Positions 1-11,854 of a DNA stretch of 31,648 nt are shown in pieces. The notes under the pieces were generated by a model, which saw nothing but the letters and a program-made list of their open reading frames with translations, was not told the origin of the DNA and searched no databases. Positions within the stretch are counted from its first letter, which is position 1, and every line of letters begins with the position of its first letter. Made by a program: the position numbers and the translations under genes. Origin of the DNA: JACCZR01 sp035296565 (GTDB lineage: Bacteria; Actinomycetota; Thermoleophilia; Solirubrobacterales; Thermoleophilaceae); NCBI GenBank assembly GCA_035296565.1, contig DATHAQ010000024.1, positions 1 through 31,648 on the forward strand, written 5' to 3'.

Positions 1-1168
1 CGGCGGCTGCGACCTGACCGAGGTCGCCCGCGAGCACGGGACGCCCGCCTACGTGTACGCCGAGGAGGACATCCGCGCCCGCGCCCGCGCCTACCGCGAG
101 GCCTTCGCGACGCGGACCGACCGCTTCGAGATCGTCTACGCCAGCAAGGCGGCGCCGATCACCGCGATCTACCGGCTGCTGGCCGACGAGGGACTTTCGT
201 GCGACGTCGCCTCCGGCGGCGAGCTCCACCTGGCGCTGGCCGGCGGGTTCGCGCCCGAGCAGCTGTACATGCACGGCAACAACAAGACCGAGGCCGAGCT
301 GGGCTACGCCGTGGAGCAACGCGTGGGCACCATCGTCGCCGACTCCTTCGACGAGATCGAGCGCCTGCGCCGGATCGCGCCCGGCCAGCAGGTGATGCTG
401 CGCGTGACGCCCGGCATCAAGCCGCAGACCCACGAGAAGATCGCGACGGGGCAGGAGGACTCGAAGTTCGGCTTTGGGCTGGACGACGTCCCGCGCGCGG
501 TCGAGGCCTGCGACGCCGCGGGGCTGACGCTGCGCGGCCTGCACGCCCACATCGGCTCGCAGATCTACGAGCTGTCGGTCCTCGAGCGGCTGGCCGAGGT
601 GCTGGGGGGCATGGGCGACTACCCGCTGCTGAACCTGGGCGGCGGGCTGGCCATCGCCTACACGGCCGACGACCGGCCACCCTCGGTCGACGGGTACGCC
701 GAGGCCCTGCTGGCGCGGGTGCCCGAGGGCGTAACGGTGCTCTGCGAGCCCGGCCGCTCGCTGGTGGGCAACGCCGGCGTCACGATCTACACCGTCGGCA
801 CGGTGAAGCGCATTCCGGACGTGCGCACCTACGTCGCGGTGGACGGCGGCATGAGCGACAACCTGCGGCCCATGCTCTACGCCGCGCGCTACGAGGCGCA
901 GATCGCCGACCGCTTCGGCGGCTCGGACCTCTGCACGGTCGCCGGCATGCACTGCGAGTCGGGCGACATCCTCATACGCGACGCCAAGCTGGAGAGCCCT
1001 CGGCCAGGTGACGTCCTGGTCGTCCCGGCCACCGGCGCCTACGGCCACGCCATGGCCAACAACTACAACGCCATCCCGCGCCCCCCGGTGATCATGTGCC
1101 GCGACGGGCACGCCCGGGTCGCGGTGCGCCGCGAGACCTACGAAGATCTGACACTGCGTGACCGCTGA
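1..1168 (+). CDS. lysA: Diaminopimelate decarboxylase, 5' end cut by window edge
   Basis: PLP-dependent fold-III decarboxylase that makes L-lysine from meso-diaminopimelate, the last step of lysine synthesis in the cytoplasm. The frame is open to the left edge, and the residues before a possible GTG at 53 (EVAREHGTPAYVYAEED) match the conserved family N-terminus, so the true start is outside the window. Counted from that GTG, YASKA carries the PLP-binding lysine at K32. Further on are HIGSQI, the glycine loop LNLGGG, EPGRSLVGNAG (phosphate binding), and the GMHCESGDIL motif with the active-site cysteine. The C-terminal GAYGHAMANNYN motif is intact. The gene overlaps hom by 11 nt and heads a lysine/threonine operon. 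Nothing in the visible part suggests inactivation. Confidence 0.96.
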   Translation, partial: GGCDLTEVAREHGTPAYVYAEEDIRARARAYREAFATRTDRFEIVYASKAAPITAIYRLLADEGLSCDVASGGELHLALAGGFAPEQLYMHGNNKTEAELGYAVEQRVGTIVADSFDEIERLRRIAPGQQVMLRVTPGIKPQTHEKIATGQEDSKFGFGLDDVPRAVEACDAAGLTLRGLHAHIGSQIYELSVLERLAEVLGGMGDYPLLNLGGGLAIAYTADDRPPSVDGYAEALLARVPEGVTVLCEPGRSLVGNAGVTIYTVGTVKRIPDVRTYVAVDGGMSDNLRPMLYAARYEAQIADRFGGSDLCTVAGMHCESGDILIRDAKLESPRPGDVLVVPATGAYGHAMANNYNAIPRPPVIMCRDGHARVAVRRETYEDLTLRDR

Positions 1169-2441
1169 TCCGCGGGACCGGAGCGCAGCGGGAGCGCCGG
1201 CCGCGCGTGCACCGGATCCATCGATATTTCGCGTCGGCCTCCTGGGGCACGGCACGGTCGGCAGCGCCTTCCACGAGCTTCTCGAGCAACGGGCTGAGGC
1301 GATCGCGGCCGAGGTCGGCCTCCGCCCGGAGATCTCCGGCGTACTGACCCGCAGCCGCGGGGACTTCGACGACATCCTGGCCCGCAGCGACCTGGTCGTG
1401 GAGCTGATGGGCGGCACCGAGCCCGCCCGCGAGTACGTGCTGCGTGCGATGGGGAAGGGCCGGCACGTGGTGACGGCCAACAAGCAGCTCCTGTCGCAGT
1501 TCGGCGAGGAGCTCTACGACGCCGCGCGGGACAACGGCGTGCAGCTGCGTTTCGAGGCGGCGGTGGCGGGCGTGGTGCCGGCCATCCGGGTGATGGCCGA
1601 GACGCTGGCCGCCGCGCACATCGAGCGCGTGCACGGGATCGTCAACGGCACCACCAACTTCATCCTGAGCGAGATGGCCCGCACGGGCGCGTCGTACGAG
1701 GACTGCCTGCGCGAGGCCCAGGACCTGGGCTACGCGGAGTCCGACCCGACCGAGGACGTGAGCGGCAGGGACGCGGCGGCCAAGATGGCGATCCTGGCCC
1801 GGCTGGCCTTCGGCGCCGCGGTGCACCTGAACCAGGTGCCCTACGAGGGGATCGAGCACCTGACCGCCGAGGACATCGCCTACGCGAAGGAGCTCGGCCT
1901 GTCGCTGAAGCTGGTGGGCACCGCGGAGCGCATCGGCGAGGGCATCGCCGTGGACGTGCACCCGGTCTTCCTCTACGGCGACCACCCGCTGGCCTCGGTG
2001 AACGGGGCGTTCAACGCTGTGACCATCGAGTCTCCGGCCATCACCGAGATCACCCTGAGCGGCCCGGGCGCCGGCGGCTCGCAGACGGCCTCCGCGGTCC
2101 TGGGCGACGTGGTCTCGGCGATGATCCCGCCGCCCTCGACGATCCCTGCCGCCGTCGACCTGCCCCTCCTGGAGGAGACCGAGTCCTCCTTCTACATGCA
2201 CCTCGAGGTGGCCGACCGCCCCGGCGTGCTGGCCCAGGTCGCGGAGATCCTGGGCCTTCAGGGGGTGTCGGTGCGCTCGGTGGTCCAGCGCGGCATCGGC
2301 GACGACGCCCGGCTGGTGATGGTGATGCACCCCGTGCCCGAGTCGCGCTTCCGGGCGGCGGTGGACATGATCAACCGGCTCGACTTCGTGCGCTCGGCGC
2401 CGCGGGTCATCCGCGTGCTCGAAGAGTCGTTCGAGCCGTGA
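1158..2441 (+). CDS. hom: Homoserine dehydrogenase with C-terminal ACT domain
   Basis: NAD(P)-dependent oxidoreductase converting aspartate semialdehyde to homoserine, the branch point to threonine and methionine. The product is 427 aa, a normal length for the ACT-containing form. The nucleotide-binding loop GLLGHGTVG lies at residues 27-35, followed by VTANKQLL and the signature GIVNGTTNFILSEM. The catalytic region has SGRDAAAKMAILARLAFG. An ACT domain (LEVADRPGVLAQVAEIL onward, about residues 345-420) is the usual site of threonine feedback inhibition, a family property not tested here. The GTG start lies inside the end of lysA, and the next gene begins 7 nt after the stop, so the operon is translationally tight. 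About 24 residues precede the Rossmann strand, which is slightly long, but no better start is seen. Confidence 0.96.
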   Translation: MTADPRDRSAAGAPAARAPDPSIFRVGLLGHGTVGSAFHELLEQRAEAIAAEVGLRPEISGVLTRSRGDFDDILARSDLVVELMGGTEPAREYVLRAMGKGRHVVTANKQLLSQFGEELYDAARDNGVQLRFEAAVAGVVPAIRVMAETLAAAHIERVHGIVNGTTNFILSEMARTGASYEDCLREAQDLGYAESDPTEDVSGRDAAAKMAILARLAFGAAVHLNQVPYEGIEHLTAEDIAYAKELGLSLKLVGTAERIGEGIAVDVHPVFLYGDHPLASVNGAFNAVTIESPAITEITLSGPGAGGSQTASAVLGDVVSAMIPPPSTIPAAVDLPLLEETESSFYMHLEVADRPGVLAQVAEILGLQGVSVRSVVQRGIGDDARLVMVMHPVPESRFRAAVDMINRLDFVRSAPRVIRVLEESFEP

Positions 2442-2448
2442 GGCCTGC

Positions 2449-3444
2449 GTGAGCCTCTGGCGCTACGCCGACCGGCTGCCGGTCGAGCCCCTGGTGACGC
2501 TCGACGAGGGCGACACGCCGCTGGTCCCGGCGCCCCACTTGTCCCAGCTCACCGGCTGCGAGGTGTGGCTGAAGGTGGAAGGCGCCAACCCGACCGGCTC
2601 GTTCAAGGATCGCGGCATGACCGTGGCCGCCTCGGCCGCCGTGAAGGAGGGGGCCGAGGTCGTGGTGTGTGCCTCCACGGGCAACACCGCGGCGAGCGCC
2701 GCCGCCTACGCCGCCCGGGCCGGGCTGCGCGGCGCCGTGATAGTTCCGGAGGGCAAGATCGCCACCGGCAAGCTGGCCCAGGCGCTCATGCACGGCGCCC
2801 GCGTGGTAGCCCTGCGCGGCAACTTCGACGAGGCGCTGGCGGTGGTCCGCAAGCTGGCCTCGGCGCACCCGGTCTCACTGGTCAACTCGGTCAACGAGTT
2901 CCGCATCGAGGGTCAGAAGACCGCGGCCTTCGAGGTGGTGGACGCCTTCGGCGGGGAGGCGCCGGACGTCCTGTGCATCCCGGTCGGCAACGCGGGCAAC
3001 GTCACCGCGTGGTGGCGCGGGTTCAGCGAGGTCGAAGCGCTGCCCCAGCTGCACGGCTACCAGGCCGAGGGCGCCGCGCCGCTGGTGCACGGCTCTCCCG
3101 TGGCCCAGCCGGAGACGGTTGCCTCTGCGATCCGCATCGGCAACCCCGCCCGCTGGGAGGACGCCATGGGCGCCTTCACCGCCTCCCGCGGCGCGGTGCG
3201 CGCAGTCTCCGACGCCGAGATCCTCGAGGCCTACACGCTGCTCGGCGCACGCGAAGGCGTGTTCTGCGAGCCCGCCTCGGCCGCGTCGGTGGCGGGGCTG
3301 CTCAAGCACGGCGCCCAGGGCCGGGTGGTCTGCGTGCTCACCGGCCACGGGCTCAAGGACCCGCAGACGGCCATGAACAGCGCGTCTTCGGTGGTGCCCT
3401 GCGAGCCCGATCAGGCGGCGGTCGAGCAGGCGGTGCTCGGATGA
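2449..3444 (+). CDS. thrC: Threonine synthase
   Basis: PLP enzyme that converts O-phosphohomoserine to threonine. The product is 331 aa, slightly short of the roughly 350 aa common in actinobacteria. It begins with the family pattern WRYADRLPVEPLVTLDEGDTPL. The PLP lysine is K53 in NPTGSFKDRGM. The phosphate-binding region is STGNTAASAAAYAARAG, and VGNAGNVTAWWRGF and TGHGLKDPQ match the short, monomer-type class. The start is GTG, 7 nt after hom. The stop overlaps the thrB start in an ATGA, so thrC and thrB are probably co-translated. It completes the threonine branch together with hom and thrB. Confidence 0.95.
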   Translation: MSLWRYADRLPVEPLVTLDEGDTPLVPAPHLSQLTGCEVWLKVEGANPTGSFKDRGMTVAASAAVKEGAEVVVCASTGNTAASAAAYAARAGLRGAVIVPEGKIATGKLAQALMHGARVVALRGNFDEALAVVRKLASAHPVSLVNSVNEFRIEGQKTAAFEVVDAFGGEAPDVLCIPVGNAGNVTAWWRGFSEVEALPQLHGYQAEGAAPLVHGSPVAQPETVASAIRIGNPARWEDAMGAFTASRGAVRAVSDAEILEAYTLLGAREGVFCEPASAASVAGLLKHGAQGRVVCVLTGHGLKDPQTAMNSASSVVPCEPDQAAVEQAVLG

Positions 3445-4292
3445 GGCGCCGACGGGTGGTGAGCGTGCCCGCCTCGACGGCGAACCTGGGCCCCGGCTAC
3501 GACGTCCTCGCGGCCGCGCTGGACCTCTCGCTCGAGCTGGAGGTGGAGGAGACCGGCGAGTTCTTCGTCCACTGCGAGACGCCCGGCATCCCCTGCGACC
3601 GCACCAACCTCTGCGTGCGCGCTTTCGAGAGGCTCCACCCCGCCGACGGGCTGACCTTTCAGATCCGCTCGGAGATCCCGGTGGGCGCGGGCCTGGGCTC
3701 GAGCGCGGCCGCGACCGTGGCGGGATTGGCCGCCGCCGACCACATGTACGAGCTCGACGCGTCCGTGTTCGAGATGGCCCGCGAGCTCGAGGGGCACCCG
3801 GACAACGCCGCCGCCGCGCTGCTCGGCGGCTTCGTGATCTGCGACAGCGAGGGCGTGACCCGGCTCGACCCGCCGCAGGGCCTGGAGGGCCTGCTGGCCA
3901 TACCGCCCGACCCGGTGCCCACCGCGCAGGCGCGGGCGGCGCTGCCGGCCGAGTTGCCGATGGGTGACGCCGTGCACAACGTGGCCCGTGCGTCGCTGCT
4001 GGTACTGGGTCTCGCACGCGACGACTTCTCGCTCATCGGCCGCGGCTTGTCCGACCGCATCCATCAGCCGCGCCGCGCGGCCCTCTATCCGCGCTCGATG
4101 GAGCTGCTGGAGCGCGCGGCCGACCTCGGGGCGGTCGGGGCGAGCATCTCGGGCGCCGGCCCGAGCGTGCTCTACTGGGCCCACTGGCAGCAGACCGGCG
4201 CCCTGATGGAGGCCCTGCGCGCCGAGGCGCCCGACTGCCAGATCCGCAGGGTCCAGTTCAGCCCGGGCGGCGCCGACGTGAGCGAGCTGTAA
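3441..4292 (+). CDS. thrB: Homoserine kinase (GHMP family)
   Basis: ATP-dependent phosphorylation of homoserine to O-phosphohomoserine, the substrate of ThrC. I start it at the ATG overlapping the thrC stop (ATGA), giving 283 aa. The frame is open much further upstream, but that part lies antiparallel in meaning to thrC and is not coding. The N-terminus RVVSVPASTANLGPGYDVLAAALDL is diagnostic for homoserine kinase. The GHMP ATP-binding loop is PVGAGLGSSAAATVAGLAAA, followed by GHPDNAAAALLGGF. The C-terminal motif GASISGAGPSVLYW is present. It is the last gene of the lysA-hom-thrC-thrB run; 140 nt without a gene follow. No truncation or missing motif is seen. Confidence 0.95.
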   Translation: MRRRRVVSVPASTANLGPGYDVLAAALDLSLELEVEETGEFFVHCETPGIPCDRTNLCVRAFERLHPADGLTFQIRSEIPVGAGLGSSAAATVAGLAAADHMYELDASVFEMARELEGHPDNAAAALLGGFVICDSEGVTRLDPPQGLEGLLAIPPDPVPTAQARAALPAELPMGDAVHNVARASLLVLGLARDDFSLIGRGLSDRIHQPRRAALYPRSMELLERAADLGAVGASISGAGPSVLYWAHWQQTGALMEALRAEAPDCQIRRVQFSPGGADVSEL

Positions 4293-4417
4293 GCCGCACG
4301 CCGGCAGGCGCGGATCGCGCACGCCCCTCGAAAATCGCTCAGGCGACCGGGCAGTTGTCCGACAGGCGGGCGTGCGAAGCCGGTGGGCGCCGCGCTCCCG
4401 GCGGCTGAGAGAAGGCT

Positions 4418-4423
4418 TACCCT
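4418..4423 (+). promoter_or_regulatory. TACCCT -10 box of a leaderless NUDIX gene
   Basis: A TAnnnT hexamer ends 9 nt before the ATG at 4433, so transcription would begin at or very near the start codon, as on many actinobacterial leaderless mRNAs. No Shine-Dalgarno lies before that ATG. I see no clear -35 box. Confidence 0.5.
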
Positions 4424-4432
4424 GGCCCACCC

Positions 4433-4834
4433 ATGAGCGACGAGGTCAAGGCGGCAGGCGGCGTCCCCGTGCGGGACGGGCTGGTGGTGGTGGTGCACCG
4501 CCCCAAGTACGACGACTGGACCCTGCCCAAGGGCAAGCTCGACCCCGGCGAGAGCTTCGAGGAGGCAGCCATCCGCGAGGTCGAGGAGGAGACGAGCCTC
4601 CGCTGTCGCCTCGGGCCCGAGCTGAGCCCGACCCGCTACCGCGACAACAAGGACCGCCCGAAGATCGTGCGCTGGTGGGCGATGGAGATCGCCGAGGAGG
4701 TGCCCTTCGAGCCCAACGACGAGGTGGACCAGCTGCGCTGGCTCGAGCCCGACGGGGCCGCGGCCAAGCTGAGCTACGAGCGCGACCGCTCGCTCGTCGG
4801 GGAGGCGGTCAGCGCGCTGAGCGACGCCGGTTGA
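4433..4834 (+). CDS. NUDIX hydrolase (MutT/Ap4A-type)
   Basis: A 133-aa single-domain NUDIX protein that should hydrolyse a nucleoside diphosphate linked to another group; the substrate cannot be read from sequence. The Nudix box runs from G34 to L56, with the pattern G-x5-E-x7-REV-EEE-TSL. The metal-binding glutamates are present, but the usual glycine near the end of the box is a serine. WTLPKGKLDPGE resembles the family of actinobacterial MutT1 and Ap4A hydrolases, without the phosphatase extension MutT1 carries. It has its own leaderless-type promoter. Its 3' end overlaps the end of the small minus-strand gene by 26 nt. Confidence 0.88.
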   Translation: MSDEVKAAGGVPVRDGLVVVVHRPKYDDWTLPKGKLDPGESFEEAAIREVEEETSLRCRLGPELSPTRYRDNKDRPKIVRWWAMEIAEEVPFEPNDEVDQLRWLEPDGAAAKLSYERDRSLVGEAVSALSDAG

Positions 4835-4994
4835 GCGCGATCAGCGCCCCGCACAGCAGGCCCAGGACCAGGGCGGGCAGCACGCCTGCCAGCACACCCG
4901 GCGGGCCGATCGCGGCCCAGACGATCACGGCCAGGGCCGCGACCACCAGGATCATCGCTTCGCCGCGGGAGAGCCGTCCCCAGAACTCGCGCAC
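4809..4994 (-). CDS. Small hydrophobic membrane protein, unknown function
   Basis: A 61-aa frame with a GTG start. Residues about 14-30 (MILVVAALAVIVWAAIG) and 32-53 (VLAGVLPALVLGLLCGALIA) form two probable membrane helices joined by a Gly-Pro turn. The N-terminus is basic/polar, and the C-terminus (NRRRSAR) is strongly basic, which suggests both ends lie in the cytoplasm. It follows the amidase on the same strand after 57 nt, so it may be the tail of a parA-amidase-membrane protein transcript. No strong ribosome-binding site is visible, and I do not recognise a family. The overlap with the NUDIX end is only 26 nt, so most of it is not a shadow of another gene. Confidence 0.5.
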   Translation of the reverse strand: MREFWGRLSRGEAMILVVAALAVIVWAAIGPPGVLAGVLPALVLGLLCGALIALNRRRSAR

Positions 4995-5051
4995 GCGGCG
5001 AGCCTAGACGCGTCATCCCGCCCGGCCGACCTCGCACATCGGGCCGGCGCC

Positions 5052-6473
5052 TCAGGCGAGGGACGGGCGGCGGTCGGCCCACGGACGCGCCGCCTCCAGC
5101 TGCGAGGACAGCGAGAGCAGCACGGCCTCGCCGGCGGGCGGGCCGGCCAGCTGCACCGCGGTGGGCAGGCCGTCCTCGCCGTGGAAGAGCGGCAGCGAGA
5201 CCGCCGGCTGGCCGCTGATGTTGAACAGTGCGGTGTGCGGCGTGAACTCGCCCGAGAGCCTGAAGGCCGCGGCGGGATCGTCGCTTTCGGTGTCGAGCTC
5301 ACCGATGCGCAGGGGCCGCCGCGCGAGCGCGGGGAGAAGGAGCACGTCGTGGGCCGCCCACAGGGTGCTGATGATCGAGCGCGCCCAGCCCTGTAGCTCG
5401 CCCACGGCCAGCGCGAAGTCGATCGCGCTCAGCGAGCGGCCCTGCTCATAGAGCCACCACGTCAGGCGCTCGACGAGCTCGGGCGCGGGCTCGCGGCCGG
5501 TCGCCTGGGCGCCGCGAACGACGCCCACGCCGATGTTGACCGCCCACAGCTTCGTGAACGTCGGGAGCAGGTCGCCGCCCACCCACGGCGGGTCGACCTC
5601 CTCCACGGAGTGCCCCAGCGAGGCGAGCAGCTCGGCCGCCTCGCGCACGCCGCGCTCGCTCTCGCGGTCGAGCGGAGTGTCGATGGGGCCGTCGAGGGCC
5701 ACCCCTATGCGCAGCTCTCCGGGATCGCGCCGCGCCGAGTCGGCGAACGGCTCGGATGGCGGCGGCGCCCAGTTCGCGTCTCCCGGCTCGTAGCCGGCCA
5801 GCACGTCGAGGGCCGCGGCGGTGTCGGCCACGGTCCGCGTCAGCACCCCGTCCTGTACCAGCAACGACTCACCCAGGATCGGGCCCGAGGACACCCGCCC
5901 GCGGCTCGGCTTGAGCCCGACGAGCCCGCAGCAGGCCGCGGGAATCCGCAGCGAGCCGCCGCCATCGGAGCCGTGGCCGATCGAGAAGGCGCCCCCCGCC
6001 ACGGCGGCGGCCGCGCCCCCGCTCGAGCCGCCGGGGGTGCGCTCGGGGTCCCAGGGGTTGCGGGTGGGCCCGTACCGGCGCCCCTCGGTTACGTTGACGA
6101 TCCCCAGCTCGGGAACCGTGGTCTGGCCGATCGACACCAGACCCGACTCCTCCAGGCGGCGCAGCGCGTGGGAGTGGAAGCCGGGAGCGAAGTCGGCGAA
6201 GAGGTCCGACCCCATGCTCAAGGTGTGGTGCTTGGAGGCGGTGATGTCCTTCACCGCGCTGGGCACCCCGGCGAACGGGCGCGGGTCGCCGGCCTTGAGC
6301 TCCGACGCCGCCTCGAGCGCGCGCTCGCCGTCGATCGACACGAAGCAGTTCAGCCGCTCCTGGAGCTCCTCGGCGCACCGCAGGGAGGCCTCGACCAGCT
6401 CGCGCGAGGACACCTCGCCGTCGCGCACGAGGCGGGCCTGCTCGAGGGCCGGCTCCGCCAGGGGGTCGCTCAA
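5052..6473 (-). CDS. Amidase signature family hydrolase
   Basis: A Ser-cisSer-Lys amidase of about 473 aa; the amide substrate is unknown. The triad is visible: Lys75 in AVKDI, the cis-serine in the PGGSSGGAAAAVAGG loop (S150/S151) and the nucleophile Ser174 in GSDGGGSLRIPAA. The C-terminal part has the family pattern around FNISGQPAVSLPL. The frame is open far upstream into parA, but the family N-terminus begins at LAEPALEQARLVRDGEVSSRELV, so I chose the TTG at 6473, which overlaps the parA stop as TTGA. That implies termination-reinitiation coupling to parA. It resembles GatA-type amidases, but no gatB or gatC is nearby, so a role in tRNA amidation is not supported. Confidence 0.88.
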   Translation of the reverse strand: MSDPLAEPALEQARLVRDGEVSSRELVEASLRCAEELQERLNCFVSIDGERALEAASELKAGDPRPFAGVPSAVKDITASKHHTLSMGSDLFADFAPGFHSHALRRLEESGLVSIGQTTVPELGIVNVTEGRRYGPTRNPWDPERTPGGSSGGAAAAVAGGAFSIGHGSDGGGSLRIPAACCGLVGLKPSRGRVSSGPILGESLLVQDGVLTRTVADTAAALDVLAGYEPGDANWAPPPSEPFADSARRDPGELRIGVALDGPIDTPLDRESERGVREAAELLASLGHSVEEVDPPWVGGDLLPTFTKLWAVNIGVGVVRGAQATGREPAPELVERLTWWLYEQGRSLSAIDFALAVGELQGWARSIISTLWAAHDVLLLPALARRPLRIGELDTESDDPAAAFRLSGEFTPHTALFNISGQPAVSLPLFHGEDGLPTAVQLAGPPAGEAVLLSLSSQLEAARPWADRRPSLA

Positions 6474-7261
6474 GCGGGGACCAGCTCGTCGCGCAGCGTC
6501 CGGACGCGCTCGCGCTCCTCGCCCATGTCGAGCCGCTCCAGCAGCTCGACGGCGAGGTCCACGTAGTCGGCTCCCAGCTCGGGCCGGTAGTCCAGGATCG
6601 ACACGCCGCGCTCGGAGGATTCGGCGTAGCGCACCGAGCGACGCACCACGCTGCCGAAGACCTTGCTGCCGAAGCGCTCGCTCAGCTGCTGGTGGGCCTC
6701 GCGCGCGTGGACCGTACGCATGTCGGCCAGGTTCAGCACCACGCCGAGCCACTCCAGGTCGGGGTGCAGTGACTCCTTGGCCAGCTCCACCACTTCCAGC
6801 GCCTGCTCGACCCCCTGGAGCGAGAAGTACTCGGCCTCGGAGGAGATCAGCGCGTAGTCCGCGGCCACCAGGGCGTTCACGGTGAGCAGCCCCAGGGCCG
6901 GCGGGCAGTCGATCAGCACCAGGTCGTGGCGGCGCTTGACGTCGCGCAGCGCCCGACGCAGGGTCATCTCGCGGCCCATCTTGCCCGCCAGGACGAGCTC
7001 CGCCTCGGCGAGTCCGAGGTTGGCCGGGAGGATCCCGCCGTGGATGGCATCCGCCGCCTTGGCCCGCCCGGCGAGCACGTCGGCGACCGTGGGATCGGCG
7101 TCGGCGGGGACGTCGAAGTAGTCGGAGAGGTTGCCCTGAGGGTCGAGGTCGACGCAGAGGACATCGAGCCCGACCCGCCTCAACACGTCGGCCAGCGTGC
7201 GGACCGTCGTGGTCTTGCCGGTCCCGCCCTTCTGGGACATCACAGTCACGGTGGAGGACAT
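6470..7261 (-). CDS. ParA/Soj-type Walker ATPase, orphan
   Basis: A 263-aa ParA-superfamily ATPase. The deviant Walker A is SQKGGTGKTT (signature lysine K11, P-loop K16), followed by LCVDLDPQGNLSDYF (Walker A') and DLVLIDCPPALGLLTVNAL (Walker B). Such proteins form ATP-dependent dimers on DNA or membranes and position chromosomes, plasmids or protein complexes. The ATG at 7261 is preceded 8 nt upstream by a TACGGT -10 box, so the mRNA is probably leaderless. An internal ATG at 7240 would remove the first beta strand residues and is less likely. No parB or parS-like site is seen in the window; the partner is therefore unknown. It is followed directly by an amidase gene with overlapping stop and start codons, and diverges from gltB. 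Confidence 0.9.
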   Translation of the reverse strand: MSSTVTVMSQKGGTGKTTTVRTLADVLRRVGLDVLCVDLDPQGNLSDYFDVPADADPTVADVLAGRAKAADAIHGGILPANLGLAEAELVLAGKMGREMTLRRALRDVKRRHDLVLIDCPPALGLLTVNALVAADYALISSEAEYFSLQGVEQALEVVELAKESLHPDLEWLGVVLNLADMRTVHAREAHQQLSERFGSKVFGSVVRRSVRYAESSERGVSILDYRPELGADYVDLAVELLERLDMGEERERVRTLRDELVPA

Positions 7262-7269
7262 CAGCCGCA

Positions 7270-7275
7270 ACCGTA
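7270..7275 (-). promoter_or_regulatory. TACGGT -10 box of parA
   Basis: On the minus strand a TAnnnT hexamer lies 8 nt before the parA ATG, with no ribosome-binding site between. This fits leaderless transcription. It lies 13 bp from the oppositely directed gltB -10 box, so the two promoters are back to back and could compete or be co-regulated. Confidence 0.45.
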
Positions 7276-7288
7276 TTGCAGCCCGGGG

Positions 7289-7352
7289 TAAAGTCTCTGT
7301 CTCCCCGTCCCGTCGCACGCCCGCTCGGAGAAGGCGTGGTACCCCGAGGAGA
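7289..7352 (+). promoter_or_regulatory. gltB promoter and structured leader (copy 1 of a shared element)
   Basis: A -10 box TAAAGT at 7289-7294 is followed by CTCCCC (7301-7306), CGTCG (7311-7315), a stem CACGCC/GGCGTG (7316-7321 with 7333-7338), the 11-nt loop CGCTCGGAGAA (7322-7332) and the Shine-Dalgarno GAGGAGA (7346-7352). The same order of elements occurs before the second gltB-like gene at 20598-20658. Between the two copies, the second base pair of the stem changes from A-U to G-C, which keeps pairing. CTCC can pair either with GGAG in the loop or with GGAG in the Shine-Dalgarno. I infer a cis-regulatory RNA controlling translation of glutamate synthase. I do not recognise it as a named riboswitch; the ligand or regulator is unknown. 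Confidence 0.6.
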
Positions 7353-7363
7353 ACCTCAACGCC

Positions 7364-11848
<4,485 letters not shown>

Positions 11849-11854
11849 CGCCAT

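Noticed and set aside
4318..4376. CGCACGCCC and GGGCGTGCG inverted repeat after thrB
   Set aside because: The arms are 9 bp but 41 nt apart, with no T tract; too weak to call a terminator.
5052..6473. GatA subunit of a tRNA amidotransferase
   Set aside because: The catalytic triad is shared by all amidase-signature enzymes; gatB and gatC are absent and the sequence has no GatA-specific feature that I recognise.
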